Shown here: positions 8,899-16,944 of the stretch, piece by piece
Position numbering within the stretch: the first letter of the stretch is position 1
How the letters are laid out: every line of letters starts with the position of its first letter
Assembly: GCA_002686085.1 (NCBI GenBank)
Contig: NZAC01000063.1
Location: forward strand, 1-39,419
Origin: Roseibacillus sp.
Lineage (GTDB): Bacteria; Verrucomicrobiota; Verrucomicrobiia; Verrucomicrobiales; Akkermansiaceae
Length of the DNA: 39,419 nucleotides
Reading direction: 5' to 3'
Translations under genes and position numbers: made by a program
The notes under the pieces: generated by a model
Told to the model about the DNA's origin: nothing
Seen by the model: only the letters and a program-made list of their open reading frames with translations
Database searches by the model: none

Positions 8899-10196
8899 TC
8901 CTAAAGCGACCTTCCCTCTCTCGCCGGGCCGTTCTCCGTGGCGCCGGGGCAACACTAGCACTGCCCTTGCTGGAGATCATGGAAACCCGCAGTCTGGCAA
9001 AAGGAACCTCGACCGCACGGCCGCCAGTCCGAGCTGGTTTCTTCTACATCCCCAACGGAGTCGTGCAGAGGGCCTGGCATCCGGTGGACGAGGGAGAAAA
9101 CTTCACCCTGTCGCCAAGCTTGCAGCCTCTTGCACCCGTGCGGGAGCACATCTCCCTGTTTACCAAACTTGATCGAGTGAAAGTGGCAGGCACGGACGGC
9201 CATGCTCAGGCCGGAGCGTGTTGGCTCAGCAGTGCGGCTCCTGATCAGCTCTCTCCCGCCGGCTATCCGCTCAAGAAGACAATTGATCAGATCATGGCCG
9301 AGGAGGCAGGCAAGCATACCGCCTTTCGCTCGCTCGAGCTGAGCTGTAACCCTTACGAAGACAATCGTGAGTCCGTGTATTTCGACAATATTTCATGGTA
9401 TGGTCACGGTCATGTCGCCCGATCCCTTCGGGATCCTCAGGCCGTATTTAACCGGCTCTTTGCCGTTAAGGAGCATCAGGAGCACGGAAGCGTCCTCGAC
9501 CTCGTCATGGATGACGCCAAATCCCTTGACCGCGGCCTTGGGGCAATCGATCGGGGAAAGCTCGAGGAGTATATGGAATCCATCAGGACCGTGGAGCGGC
9601 AGATCGAGCGCGTGACCAAGCGTCAATCAGAGATCGACGAGCTCAGGATCGCGCCTCCCTCGAAGCCTTGGCAGGCAATGACCCGGGACGAGTTCATTCA
9701 GGTCATGGGCGACTTGATGATTCTCGCCTTTCGCACCGACCTCACCCGTGTCTGCTCGATCATGAGCAGCCCGGAACGCTGGGGCTCGCCTCTCACGGTT
9801 CAGGGGCTTTTCGACAAACCGGTGGACCACCATGGGATGACCCACGGACAGGGTCACGATCACGTCCGCACCAAGCTCGAAGCTCTCGACCATTTCCACG
9901 TTCAGCAATTTTCCACCCTGGTGGCTAAGATGGCTGAGGTTAAGGAGGGAGAAGGAACCCTCCTCGACAATTCCATGTTCCTTCTTGGCTCGGGAATCAG
10001 CGATGGATCCCTCCACGTCTACACCGACCTCCCTACCATTGTCGCGGGACACGGAGGCGGCGTAATCGCGGCAAATCGCCACATCAAGTCTGCTCAGGGG
10101 ACTCCCATTGCCAATCTCTGGCTTTCTATGGCGCAAATCATGGGCGTAAAGGTCTCTCGTATCGGTGACTGTACCGGGGCGCTCAGAATGTCTTGA
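8895..10196 (+). CDS. DUF1552 Tat-exported protein
   Basis: A 433-residue DUF1552 family protein. The N-terminus has a twin-arginine signal (SRRAVLRGAGATLALPLL, residues 9-26), so a folded, perhaps cofactor-bearing protein would cross the membrane. Family marks include AGFFYIPNGV near residue 47, the GTDGHAQAGACWLS block, and a His-rich stretch (DKPVDHHGMTHGQGHDH) that could bind metal. The overall plan resembles DUF1501/alkaline-phosphatase-like relatives, but no catalytic role is established. Its start codon overlaps the stop of the cytochrome gene by four bases, which indicates translational coupling and joint function. Confidence 0.9.
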   Translation: MILKRPSLSRRAVLRGAGATLALPLLEIMETRSLAKGTSTARPPVRAGFFYIPNGVVQRAWHPVDEGENFTLSPSLQPLAPVREHISLFTKLDRVKVAGTDGHAQAGACWLSSAAPDQLSPAGYPLKKTIDQIMAEEAGKHTAFRSLELSCNPYEDNRESVYFDNISWYGHGHVARSLRDPQAVFNRLFAVKEHQEHGSVLDLVMDDAKSLDRGLGAIDRGKLEEYMESIRTVERQIERVTKRQSEIDELRIAPPSKPWQAMTRDEFIQVMGDLMILAFRTDLTRVCSIMSSPERWGSPLTVQGLFDKPVDHHGMTHGQGHDHVRTKLEALDHFHVQQFSTLVAKMAEVKEGEGTLLDNSMFLLGSGISDGSLHVYTDLPTIVAGHGGGVIAANRHIKSAQGTPIANLWLSMAQIMGVKVSRIGDCTGALRMS

Positions 10197-10240
10197 GGCT
10201 CCCAATTTACCCTGCATCCCAAGGCCTCCTGCGTTGGCTT

Positions 10241-10268
10241 TTGACAGAGGTGGTGCGCCTTTGAAAAT
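10241..10268 (+). promoter_or_regulatory. candidate sigma70-type promoter before ABC permease
   Basis: TTGACA at 10241-10246 is a perfect -35 hexamer. It is followed after 16 bases by GAAAAT at 10263-10268 (4 of 6 matches to TATAAT). It lies in the 120-base gap before the permease start at 10317. It was found by eye only. Confidence 0.4.
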
Positions 10269-10316
10269 CCTGCGTGCCAACGCCCTGCATCTGTGGTGCC
10301 ATCCCGTGCTGGAATC

Positions 10317-11693
10317 ATGAAGCTCAAGATCAAGTTTGGCGACTACGGGATGATTCTTGTCCTGATGGTTCTCATTCTCCTCTTCAGCCTGCTTACCGTT
10401 AAGGAGGTGGCCCCCTCCGGTAAAAGCAGCGCTCGGGAAGTCGCAGAACGCATCATGAAGGAGGTTCCGGCCGACAAGGCTGTGGTAGTCTACGGAAAGG
10501 ACAAAACCGACTTTGAGACTTTCGCAAGATCCCTGGCCCTCCGGCTCAAAACGGAGGGCCGTGATAACGTGCGGCTTGCCATTGGTGCGCCCCGCAACCT
10601 AAGAGTAAAACTCAACGAGCTCCGCGATGAAGGCCGTCCCCTCGGAGCAATCGCCACCGCGGGACCTGCTGGGATGGAGGTCATCCAAGCTGTGCCTGAA
10701 AAATATCCGGAGTTCCAGAAGTTCCCGGTCCTGACTCCACAACCTCGCAAGAAGTCTACTTTCTTCACCCTCGACAACTTCAAGAATGTCACCCAGCGCG
10801 TGGTGGTTATTGCCATCGTCGCAATAGGAATGACAATGGTGATCATCACCGCCGGAATCGATCTCTCGGTCGGCAGCCTGGTGGGCCTCTCCGCCATGGT
10901 GGGCGCCTGGTTCATCAAGGAGCGGGTCATTGCGGCCGGCGGAGACCCCACCGCCGCGGGAGACTTCACGGTCTACTCTGGCTTTGCGGTTGCGATCCTC
11001 TGCGCGGGGTTGATCGGTCTTTTCTCGGGAGCTCTCGTTGCCTACTGCAAGGTGGCCCCCTTCATCGTCACTCTGGGAGTTATGATGATTGCCCGGGGCA
11101 TGGCCGAGCAAGCCAACGGAGGGTTTACGGTCTCTGACACTCAGCTTCCCGCCGCCTTCCGAGAACTCAATCACGGAACGCTGATCGGGATTCCAAACAC
11201 AGTCGCGCTTCTCGTTCTCTTCTATCTTGCCGCTCATATCTTCATGTCGAAGACCAAGTATGGCCGCTACATCTACGCGGTCGGGGGAAATATGGAGGCG
11301 GCCCGCCTGAGCGGAGTCCCCGTGGCGGGCATTATTCTCCTCGTGTATACTGTTTGCGGCCTCCTCGCCGGCCTTGGAGGCTGTCTGGAGGCCTCCCGGG
11401 TCAATGCAGCTACCACCGTGATGGGAACCGGTCTCGAATTGGAAGTCATCGCGGCTGTGGTAGTTGGAGGCACAAGCCTCTTCGGAGGGAGTGGCCGGGT
11501 CTTTGGTACTCTCATTGGAGCCTTTATCATTGGGGTAATGCGGAGCGGAATGAACCAGCTCAACTTCAAGGATCCCGTTCAGGACATGGTCCTCGGGGCC
11601 ATCATCATTATCGCCGTCCTTCTGGACCGGGCCCGCCAGGTAGGATTCTGGGAGCGCGTTCTCGGGCGGGGAAGCCCGAAGCCCGCCTCCTAA
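10317..11693 (+). CDS. ribose-type ABC transporter permease with inserted extracytoplasmic domain
   Basis: A 458-residue RbsC-like inner-membrane permease (BPD_transp_2 family) for a sugar or sugar-like solute. I chose the ATG at 10317, which begins just before TM1 (MKLKIKFGDYGMILVLMV); an in-frame GTG at 10293 is the alternative. The family core is clear from ITAGIDLSVGSLVGLSAM, CKVAPFIVTLGVMMIARG, YAVGGNMEAARLSGVPV and VVVGGTSLFGGSGRVFGTLIGA. Unlike ordinary RbsC (about 320 residues), some 115-120 residues sit between TM1 and TM2 (roughly 30-150). That part has an alternating beta/alpha look, with a Gly-rich AIATAGPAGMEV turn. The binding-protein gene follows; no ATPase gene is present. Confidence 0.9.
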   Translation: MKLKIKFGDYGMILVLMVLILLFSLLTVKEVAPSGKSSAREVAERIMKEVPADKAVVVYGKDKTDFETFARSLALRLKTEGRDNVRLAIGAPRNLRVKLNELRDEGRPLGAIATAGPAGMEVIQAVPEKYPEFQKFPVLTPQPRKKSTFFTLDNFKNVTQRVVVIAIVAIGMTMVIITAGIDLSVGSLVGLSAMVGAWFIKERVIAAGGDPTAAGDFTVYSGFAVAILCAGLIGLFSGALVAYCKVAPFIVTLGVMMIARGMAEQANGGFTVSDTQLPAAFRELNHGTLIGIPNTVALLVLFYLAAHIFMSKTKYGRYIYAVGGNMEAARLSGVPVAGIILLVYTVCGLLAGLGGCLEASRVNAATTVMGTGLELEVIAAVVVGGTSLFGGSGRVFGTLIGAFIIGVMRSGMNQLNFKDPVQDMVLGAIIIIAVLLDRARQVGFWERVLGRGSPKPAS

Positions 11694-11713
11694 CCTGCCA
11701 AAATACTCGGGAA

Positions 11714-11747
11714 CGCGGAGCTCCTCACCGGAGAGCCACACTCCGCG
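11714..11747 (+). terminator. GC-rich hairpin after permease gene
   Basis: CGCGGAG (11714-11720) pairs perfectly with CTCCGCG (11741-11747), and an inner CTCC/GGAG pair (11721-11724 with 11730-11733) sits inside. No T-run follows, so this could be a processing or attenuation hairpin between the permease and binding-protein genes rather than a strict terminator. Confidence 0.3.
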
Positions 11748-11756
11748 CAACATTGT

Positions 11757-11762
11757 TATAAT
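11757..11762 (+). promoter_or_regulatory. possible -10 element (TATAAT) before binding-protein gene
   Basis: A perfect TATAAT lies 118 bases before the binding-protein start and just after the hairpin, but no convincing -35 hexamer is found 16-18 bases upstream. It could let the binding protein be expressed independently of the permease. Confidence 0.25.
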
Positions 11763-11879
11763 GCTCATTGATTCCGTATTATCACGACTTCCCGTTCATT
11801 CCCTCCCAACGAAGTTCGATTTTAGATTCACAGACGGGGCTCCCGGACTCAATCTCCCTGAACTCGCACTCTAGAATTC

Positions 11880-12932
11880 ATGAAAAGAAACCGCTTTCTC
11901 TCAGTTGTCGTATCCGTTCTCACCCTGAGCCTGATCTCCTGTGGCGACAAGAATTCCAGCGCTGGTTCCGGGGAACTTGGCAATGGAGAGACTGATACTG
12001 CGTTTACCGGTAGTGTGTTCAAAGGAGCAGGAGAGTTTATCCCCTGTGAGCACTACTTCTTCGCCGACGCGGAAAAAGACCCCAATCGGGAATCTTTTGC
12101 TGGCGCGAGTAGTGACGAAGCCACGAAACCAGAGGAGAGCAAAGGGACGGTCGGGATGACCTGCATGAACCTCAATAATCCCTTTTTCCAACTCATCGCC
12201 CAGGAGATGGAAAAAGCTGCCAGTGCTGCTGGATACACCTTGAAAGCTATGGACGGCAAGGGCGATGCAGCCCTGCAGAATACCCAGATCGATGAATTCA
12301 TTACTCAGAAGTGCGACGCAATCTTCCTGAATCCAGCCGATTCCAAGGCCACCGGATCAGGGGTTCGGGCCGCTCATGACGCAGGCATCCCGGTCTTCAC
12401 TTTCGATATCCAGATGGAAGATCCCGAAGTCCAGAAACTGGTGACCTACCATGTTGGCAGCGACAACTACCAGGGCGGCCGCCTCGCCGGGGAGTCCATG
12501 ATGAAAGCTACCGGGGGCATCGGCAAAATCGGCATCATCAACCTGCCCGAGGCCAACTCCTGCAAAAAGCGGGTGGATGGGTTCAAGGACTATCTCATGG
12601 AGAACAACAGCAAGCTGGAGATCGTCACAGAGTTAAACGGCAAAGGAGACCGGGTGAAAGGCGCCGAGGTCGCTGCTGACATGCTCGCAGCCCATGGCGA
12701 TCTTGTCGGGATCTTCGGCATTAACGACCCCTGCGCCCTCGGGGCCTGGGCCTCGGTCAAAGAGGCCGGAAAGCTGGAGCAAATCACCATCATAGGGTTC
12801 GATGGCTCCCCAGACGGAAAAATCGGCGTCTTCGAGAAGAAGCTCTACGACACCCCCATGCAGTTCCCCGGGCAAATGGCCACCAAGACCGTAGAGGCTT
12901 TCCTCAGGTATGTCGCCGGGGACGAGCTATAG
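11880..12932 (+). CDS. sugar-binding lipoprotein of ribose-type ABC transporter
   Basis: A 350-residue periplasmic binding protein of the RbsB class (Peripla_BP_4). It starts with a lipoprotein signal whose lipobox is LISC, so it is probably tethered to a membrane through the Cys at about residue 21. The binding fold begins late, near residue 96 (TVGMTCMNLNNPFFQLIAQ). It continues with QNTQIDEFITQKCDAIFLNP, GIPVFTFDIQ, VGSDNYQGGRLAGE and IIGFDGSPDG, all normal family features. The ~70 residues between the lipobox and the fold are unusual: polar, with FIPCEHYFFADAEKDP. It follows the permease on the same strand and presumably feeds it. The solute is unknown; the lack of an ATPase gene nearby is odd. 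Confidence 0.88.
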   Translation: MKRNRFLSVVVSVLTLSLISCGDKNSSAGSGELGNGETDTAFTGSVFKGAGEFIPCEHYFFADAEKDPNRESFAGASSDEATKPEESKGTVGMTCMNLNNPFFQLIAQEMEKAASAAGYTLKAMDGKGDAALQNTQIDEFITQKCDAIFLNPADSKATGSGVRAAHDAGIPVFTFDIQMEDPEVQKLVTYHVGSDNYQGGRLAGESMMKATGGIGKIGIINLPEANSCKKRVDGFKDYLMENNSKLEIVTELNGKGDRVKGAEVAADMLAAHGDLVGIFGINDPCALGAWASVKEAGKLEQITIIGFDGSPDGKIGVFEKKLYDTPMQFPGQMATKTVEAFLRYVAGDEL

Positions 12933-12999
12933 AATCTTCAGCGACAAGCAGGGGAGGCCTCGGAGAAGACAAGGGTGCTATCCTGTGATGAGGTAAACC

Positions 13000-14502
13000 G
13001 TGGTCCGCCTTCAGCAGCTCCTGTCCATTGCCCTGTTCCTGCTGCTTTCTGGCAGCTCCAAAGGAACACTCGTATCGGGCCTCCTCGCCGAGGGAACAAA
13101 ATGGGAAACCCCCTATTATGTCATCAAGGGCCCCAAGCCCGGCCCCACTGTTTTTCTGACTGGCGGCCTGCACGGGAACGAACCGGCCGGGGCCCTGGCC
13201 GCAGAACAAATTCGCCATTGGACGATTCTCATGGGTCGCCTCGTAGTGCTGCCGCGAGCCAACCAACCCGGGCTCAAGGCCGAAACACGCCACCTGCCGG
13301 AACTGCCCCGGGAACATGCCGACCTGAACCGCAACTTCCCCCGAACTGATGCCGAGAACGAGGCCTCTTCCCTGATCGGCAGGGAAATCTGGAGGCTCGC
13401 ACAGGAAGCCAAGCCGGACTGGGTGATCGATCTCCACGAGGGATATCACTTTCACCAGATCCAATCCAAGTCCGTCGGCTCTACCGTTCTCGCGTCTCGC
13501 CCGGGCGATCAGCGTAGCCGCCCATTCGTCTCCAGAATGCTGGCCACTGTCAATACAACCGTTGAAGATCCGAGGAAGCACTTCGTCCCCCTGAGAGGGA
13601 CCGCCAATGGCAGCCTTACCCGTGCCGCGGCGGAACGCCTCGGGGCCAGCTCCCTGATTCTGGAGACTACCACCAGAGAGCAACCACTTTCACTTCGCGC
13701 CCGCCAGCACAGGCTGATGGTGCGAACCCTCCTCCAAGACATCGGAATACTCGGGGCGGACGCTCCTCCCCTGATCCACCCCCGGGACCCGCTGAGCCTC
13801 CATGTCGCCATCTACGACGGAGGGGGCACCGGCGCAAGCGGGCCTCGCAATTTGCAGAAGGTCATGAAGACAATTCCACGAAGTCTCACCTGGCCCATCG
13901 GCCCCTCTGATATCCTCGAAGGAGCTCTCGCCCATTTTGACGTCGTGATCTTCCCCGGAGGTAGCGGAAGCAAACAGGCCGCCGCACTCGGAATCAAAGG
14001 GCGAGATAAGGTCAGAGCGTTTGTCAAACATGGTGGCGGCTTCATTGGAATCTGCGCGGGAGCCTACCTCGCAGCAGCCAACTACAGCTGGTCCCTCAAG
14101 CTTTGCGATTATAACACCTTCTGCGAGGCGCGTGAGATTCCTGGAGTCGGACGTAAGAGCATGTGGTACCGGGGGCCTTCCTCCACCGTAACGATGCAGC
14201 TTACTCCAGCTGGCAACGAGATTTTTGGCCACGGTGGTGAGCCCTTGAAAGTGCGTTACCACAATGGCCCTATCGTGTCTCGCGCCGGGATCCCCGAACT
14301 CTCCGACTATCAGGTTCTCGCCTGGTTTCGTAGTGAGGTCTCCCGCTACGAAACTCAGAGAGGGACCATGATCAATACCCCAGCCATCGTCAGTGGCAAA
14401 TTCGGGAAAGGCCGAGTTCTCTCAATTAGCCCACACCCGGAATCCTCTCAGAACCTCCACCCCTTGGTCGCCCGCGCAATCCGATGGGCCGGAGGACCGT
14501 AA
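13000..14502 (+). CDS. fusion: AstE/M14-like zinc hydrolase plus glutamine-amidotransferase-like (BPL_N) domain
   Basis: A 500-residue secreted protein starting at GTG 13000. A GAGG lies just upstream and a signal peptide follows (LLSIALFLLLSGSSKG). Residues ~35-245 form a succinylglutamate desuccinylase/aspartoacylase or M14-type domain. Zinc ligands are visible as H58 and E61 in GGLHGNEPAG and H146 in VIDLHEGYHFH, with a candidate catalytic Glu at 222 in SLILETT. Residues ~265-500 resemble the class I glutamine-amidotransferase-like domain called BPL_N: it starts VAIYDGGGTGASG and carries the nucleophile-elbow Cys352 in GFIGICAGAYLAA. Each domain appears complete. It might trim amidated or peptide-like compounds outside the cytoplasm; that role is inference. 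It ends 7 bases before the convergent gene. Confidence 0.8.
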   Translation: MVRLQQLLSIALFLLLSGSSKGTLVSGLLAEGTKWETPYYVIKGPKPGPTVFLTGGLHGNEPAGALAAEQIRHWTILMGRLVVLPRANQPGLKAETRHLPELPREHADLNRNFPRTDAENEASSLIGREIWRLAQEAKPDWVIDLHEGYHFHQIQSKSVGSTVLASRPGDQRSRPFVSRMLATVNTTVEDPRKHFVPLRGTANGSLTRAAAERLGASSLILETTTREQPLSLRARQHRLMVRTLLQDIGILGADAPPLIHPRDPLSLHVAIYDGGGTGASGPRNLQKVMKTIPRSLTWPIGPSDILEGALAHFDVVIFPGGSGSKQAAALGIKGRDKVRAFVKHGGGFIGICAGAYLAAANYSWSLKLCDYNTFCEAREIPGVGRKSMWYRGPSSTVTMQLTPAGNEIFGHGGEPLKVRYHNGPIVSRAGIPELSDYQVLAWFRSEVSRYETQRGTMINTPAIVSGKFGKGRVLSISPHPESSQNLHPLVARAIRWAGGP

Positions 14503-14509
14503 ATCGACC

Positions 14510-15904
14510 TTATTTCATGGCTTGGAGGGAGCTTATCTCCTCAAGCCCGAACCGCACCTCTCCCAACCCGGCAACTGTCGCAACGAGTTCGCCTCGCTCA
14601 AAGCTGGCCTTCTCGGCAAGAAGAACGGACCCGGATTGCGTTGCTATCCGGAACCGGACTGCCCCGGAAACAACCTTGCCCAGCACAAGGCAGTCAGCCT
14701 CGTCCAGAATGGAATGCTGCCGGCTCCCAAAGAGAACGGATCCAAGCCGAATATTTCCTTGCTCCAGCGACTCGAAGCCACCCTCTGAAAAATCCCCTGA
14801 GCGAAGCAGGAGCCCCTTTCTCTCCCCCTCGACGAGAGCCGCTACTTCTACTGGTAGCGGATGGAAAAACTCAAGTCGTGCTACCTGCGGAGTTGTTACC
14901 GTGCGCCCATCCCACCGCCCGCCCAAGTGGAATGCAGAGCGGTTCCCCTCCTTGATTTCCGCTGCCAGCCGGGAGCCCCCACGCAGAACGAGGTGGGGGA
15001 GCATCGCTTCGGCCTCTGCGCCTCCCTCCCCATTGACACTTACCCTGTCGATCACTGCCTCACTAAGGCGATCGTCTTTTCCTATCTGCACTGCGAGTCC
15101 CACAAAGGCTTTCTTGTCCCGCATCCTCCCTGCGGAAACCTTCAGCATCCTCCATCGTCGCCCATCCGGGGAGTGGTAGGCTGTTACATCATAGCCTTCC
15201 CGCACCAACTTGAGCCAGTAGGGCAGCTTTAGCGAAGGGAGCTCCTTTCCCGTGGCACTTCCCCCTTGGTAGCCCCAGCGGCGAAAATTCACCCGCTTCT
15301 CTCCATGAGGATGCAGTCCCAGTAACGCCTTGCGGTTTTCTGGAGTAGTCCCGTCGCATATGACGATGCCCGCATAGGATTCATCGTCCTCGTTGTTGAG
15401 GCTCACAACCCTCGCCTGAATCTCACAATCTCCCTCTACCGGCAAATAAACCAGGTGGAACGCGGCAAAACGCTCATCTTCTGCCTTCGGGGCAGCAAGA
15501 ATTCTGAAGGCGCCATCCTGCCACCTCACCTTGCCGGGCAACAGTGTCCGACCCAGATCCCGATTACGCCACGGAGCAGGAAGCGCCCCTTCAACACCTG
15601 AGTTTCCAACCTGGTCCTCTCTTCCTCTCGCATGCTCAATTGTCACCGTCCCAATTTCTTCAAGAGCCAATGACACCAATTCCTTTTCCTCATTTTCAAT
15701 TTTCAGAGAATTCTCGAAGAAGAAAACTCTCCCCTGATACCGGCGCCCCTCTCTTGTTACAATGACTCCTTCAGGCCATCGTAATACGACCGCCGGATCC
15801 TCTACTCCGTCTCTCTCGTACTGGTCGTTGTCAGATTCATCCTGCGACCACCCATGCAGGCTGGCGAATAAGAACCAGGTCATACATCCCCATAAAACCT
15901 TCAT
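14510..15904 (-). CDS. secreted protein with laminin-G/DUF1349-like domain
   Basis: A 464-residue protein with an N-terminal signal peptide (MKVLWGCMTWFLFASLHGWS). Residues ~40-90 look like a small beta domain found in envelope proteins of this phylum (VIVTREGRRYQGRVFFFENSLKI). Residues ~130-290 look like a jelly-roll of the DUF1349/laminin-G type: CEIQARVVSL, YAGIVICDG, YWLKLVREGYDVTAYHSPDGRRW. Such domains commonly bind glycans. The C-terminal ~170 residues repeat a beta-rich pattern including a second strand-turn unit (SGSVLLAEKASFERGELVATV). It begins two bases after the stop of the toroid gene and is the last gene of the MoxR/VWA operon. Function unknown; a surface or periplasmic recognition role is plausible. 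Confidence 0.75.
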   Translation of the reverse strand: MKVLWGCMTWFLFASLHGWSQDESDNDQYERDGVEDPAVVLRWPEGVIVTREGRRYQGRVFFFENSLKIENEEKELVSLALEEIGTVTIEHARGREDQVGNSGVEGALPAPWRNRDLGRTLLPGKVRWQDGAFRILAAPKAEDERFAAFHLVYLPVEGDCEIQARVVSLNNEDDESYAGIVICDGTTPENRKALLGLHPHGEKRVNFRRWGYQGGSATGKELPSLKLPYWLKLVREGYDVTAYHSPDGRRWRMLKVSAGRMRDKKAFVGLAVQIGKDDRLSEAVIDRVSVNGEGGAEAEAMLPHLVLRGGSRLAAEIKEGNRSAFHLGGRWDGRTVTTPQVARLEFFHPLPVEVAALVEGERKGLLLRSGDFSEGGFESLEQGNIRLGSVLFGSRQHSILDEADCLVLGKVVSGAVRFRIATQSGSVLLAEKASFERGELVATVAGLGEVRFGLEEISSLQAMK

Positions 15905-15906
15905 CG

Positions 15907-16944
15907 CTAGCGCTGATACAACGGAATATACTGATAGGGCATCGCAAGAATCATAACATTGATCGCCGTCTCATAGGTTGGCCCCACGGATGTGTTCTCA
16001 AACCATAGCGAAGCATCTCCATCGTTATGAACCTTCGAGACTATCACGTCTCTGATCATGTCATACCATCTTCGCCAAGTCTTCCCGCCGATCATATACT
16101 GCGCCGGGGCCGCGTAAAAGTTTCCGTAGGTAAACCAGCGCTGTTGTTCTCCAAAATTGTCGAAGAGGTATTTAGATCCCGCCTTGACCAGAGGATCATC
16201 ATAATGGCCGCATACCTGTAGCGAGTAGATTGCGGCCGCCGTACGGGCAAATCCGGCGCCACTACCCGGCTGATAGGAAAACCCTCCCTTTTTCTCACTG
16301 TAGCAGCTTCGAACATAAGCCACGGCGTCATCAATGGTGACCTGGGGCACCTTCAGGCCTCCGCTCTTAGCTGCTCTTAAAGCTACCACCTGCAAGACTG
16401 TCACAGATACATCCGCATCGGTAGCCGTAGGCTTATAACGCCACCCGCCTTCCTGATTTTGGCTGGAGACGATGATTTTCACCATGCTCTCCAGCTTGGG
16501 ACGAATCGACGGGTTGCTGGTCTGACCGTAGAGTTCGGCCAGAGTGATAGCAGAAATGCCATGAAAATACATGTATTGTCCGTTGTTCCGGTCCCCAATG
16601 AGCCCCTCAGGAGAGACCGAGTTCAACAGATAATCTACTCCAAGAGACACTTCCTTTCCATACTCCCCCTCCCCTGGCAGGTGCCCTGCTGCTTGAAAGG
16701 CCATCAGCGCATATGAGGTCATCGCGATTGGGTAATGCCGCTCTTTTTCATTACGGCCCAACCACGAGCCATTTGGCGATTGGTACTTAGCCAGGTATCT
16801 GAGCCCTCGCTTGATGATGCGCTCCGTCGCCGCATCTACCGTAACAGCGTCCGCCTCCTGCGCACCCGCAGAGGGCCACGAGACACCGAAGAGGAGAAGC
16901 GGCAAAACAATACCGCGCATTGATGCCATGAGCTCAGAAGTCAT
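15907..16944 (-). CDS. alpha/alpha-toroid (prenyltransferase/squalene-cyclase-like) secreted protein
   Basis: A 345-residue protein with a signal peptide ending near AGAQEA. The first ATG (16944) overlaps the stop of the coiled-coil gene as ATGA, which decides the start over the nearby Met6 and Met9. The body is made of helical-hairpin repeats with the QxxxGxW-type motif of the prenyltransferase/squalene oxidase repeat family (YQSPNGSWLG, NQEGGWRYKP, KKGGFSYQPGSGAGF). It has no DxDD or DCTAE cyclase signature that I can see, so terpene cyclisation is unlikely. In planctomycetes and verrucomicrobia such proteins often accompany MoxR/VWA operons. Probably a periplasmic binding or scaffold protein. 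Confidence 0.85.
   Translation of the reverse strand: MTSELMASMRGIVLPLLLFGVSWPSAGAQEADAVTVDAATERIIKRGLRYLAKYQSPNGSWLGRNEKERHYPIAMTSYALMAFQAAGHLPGEGEYGKEVSLGVDYLLNSVSPEGLIGDRNNGQYMYFHGISAITLAELYGQTSNPSIRPKLESMVKIIVSSQNQEGGWRYKPTATDADVSVTVLQVVALRAAKSGGLKVPQVTIDDAVAYVRSCYSEKKGGFSYQPGSGAGFARTAAAIYSLQVCGHYDDPLVKAGSKYLFDNFGEQQRWFTYGNFYAAPAQYMIGGKTWRRWYDMIRDVIVSKVHNDGDASLWFENTSVGPTYETAINVMILAMPYQYIPLYQR

Noticed and set aside
10599-11768. 389-codon open frame on the - strand
   Set aside because: It lies antisense to the conserved ABC permease, has no recognisable domain, and its His/Asp-rich content reflects codon bias of the real gene.
12904-13683. 259-codon open frame on the - strand
   Set aside because: Antisense to the zinc hydrolase fusion, whose motifs are clear on the + strand.
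15907-16944. Terpene or hopanoid cyclase function for the toroid protein
   Set aside because: No DxDD motif was seen, the protein is half the usual cyclase length, and the operon context is an envelope VWA system.
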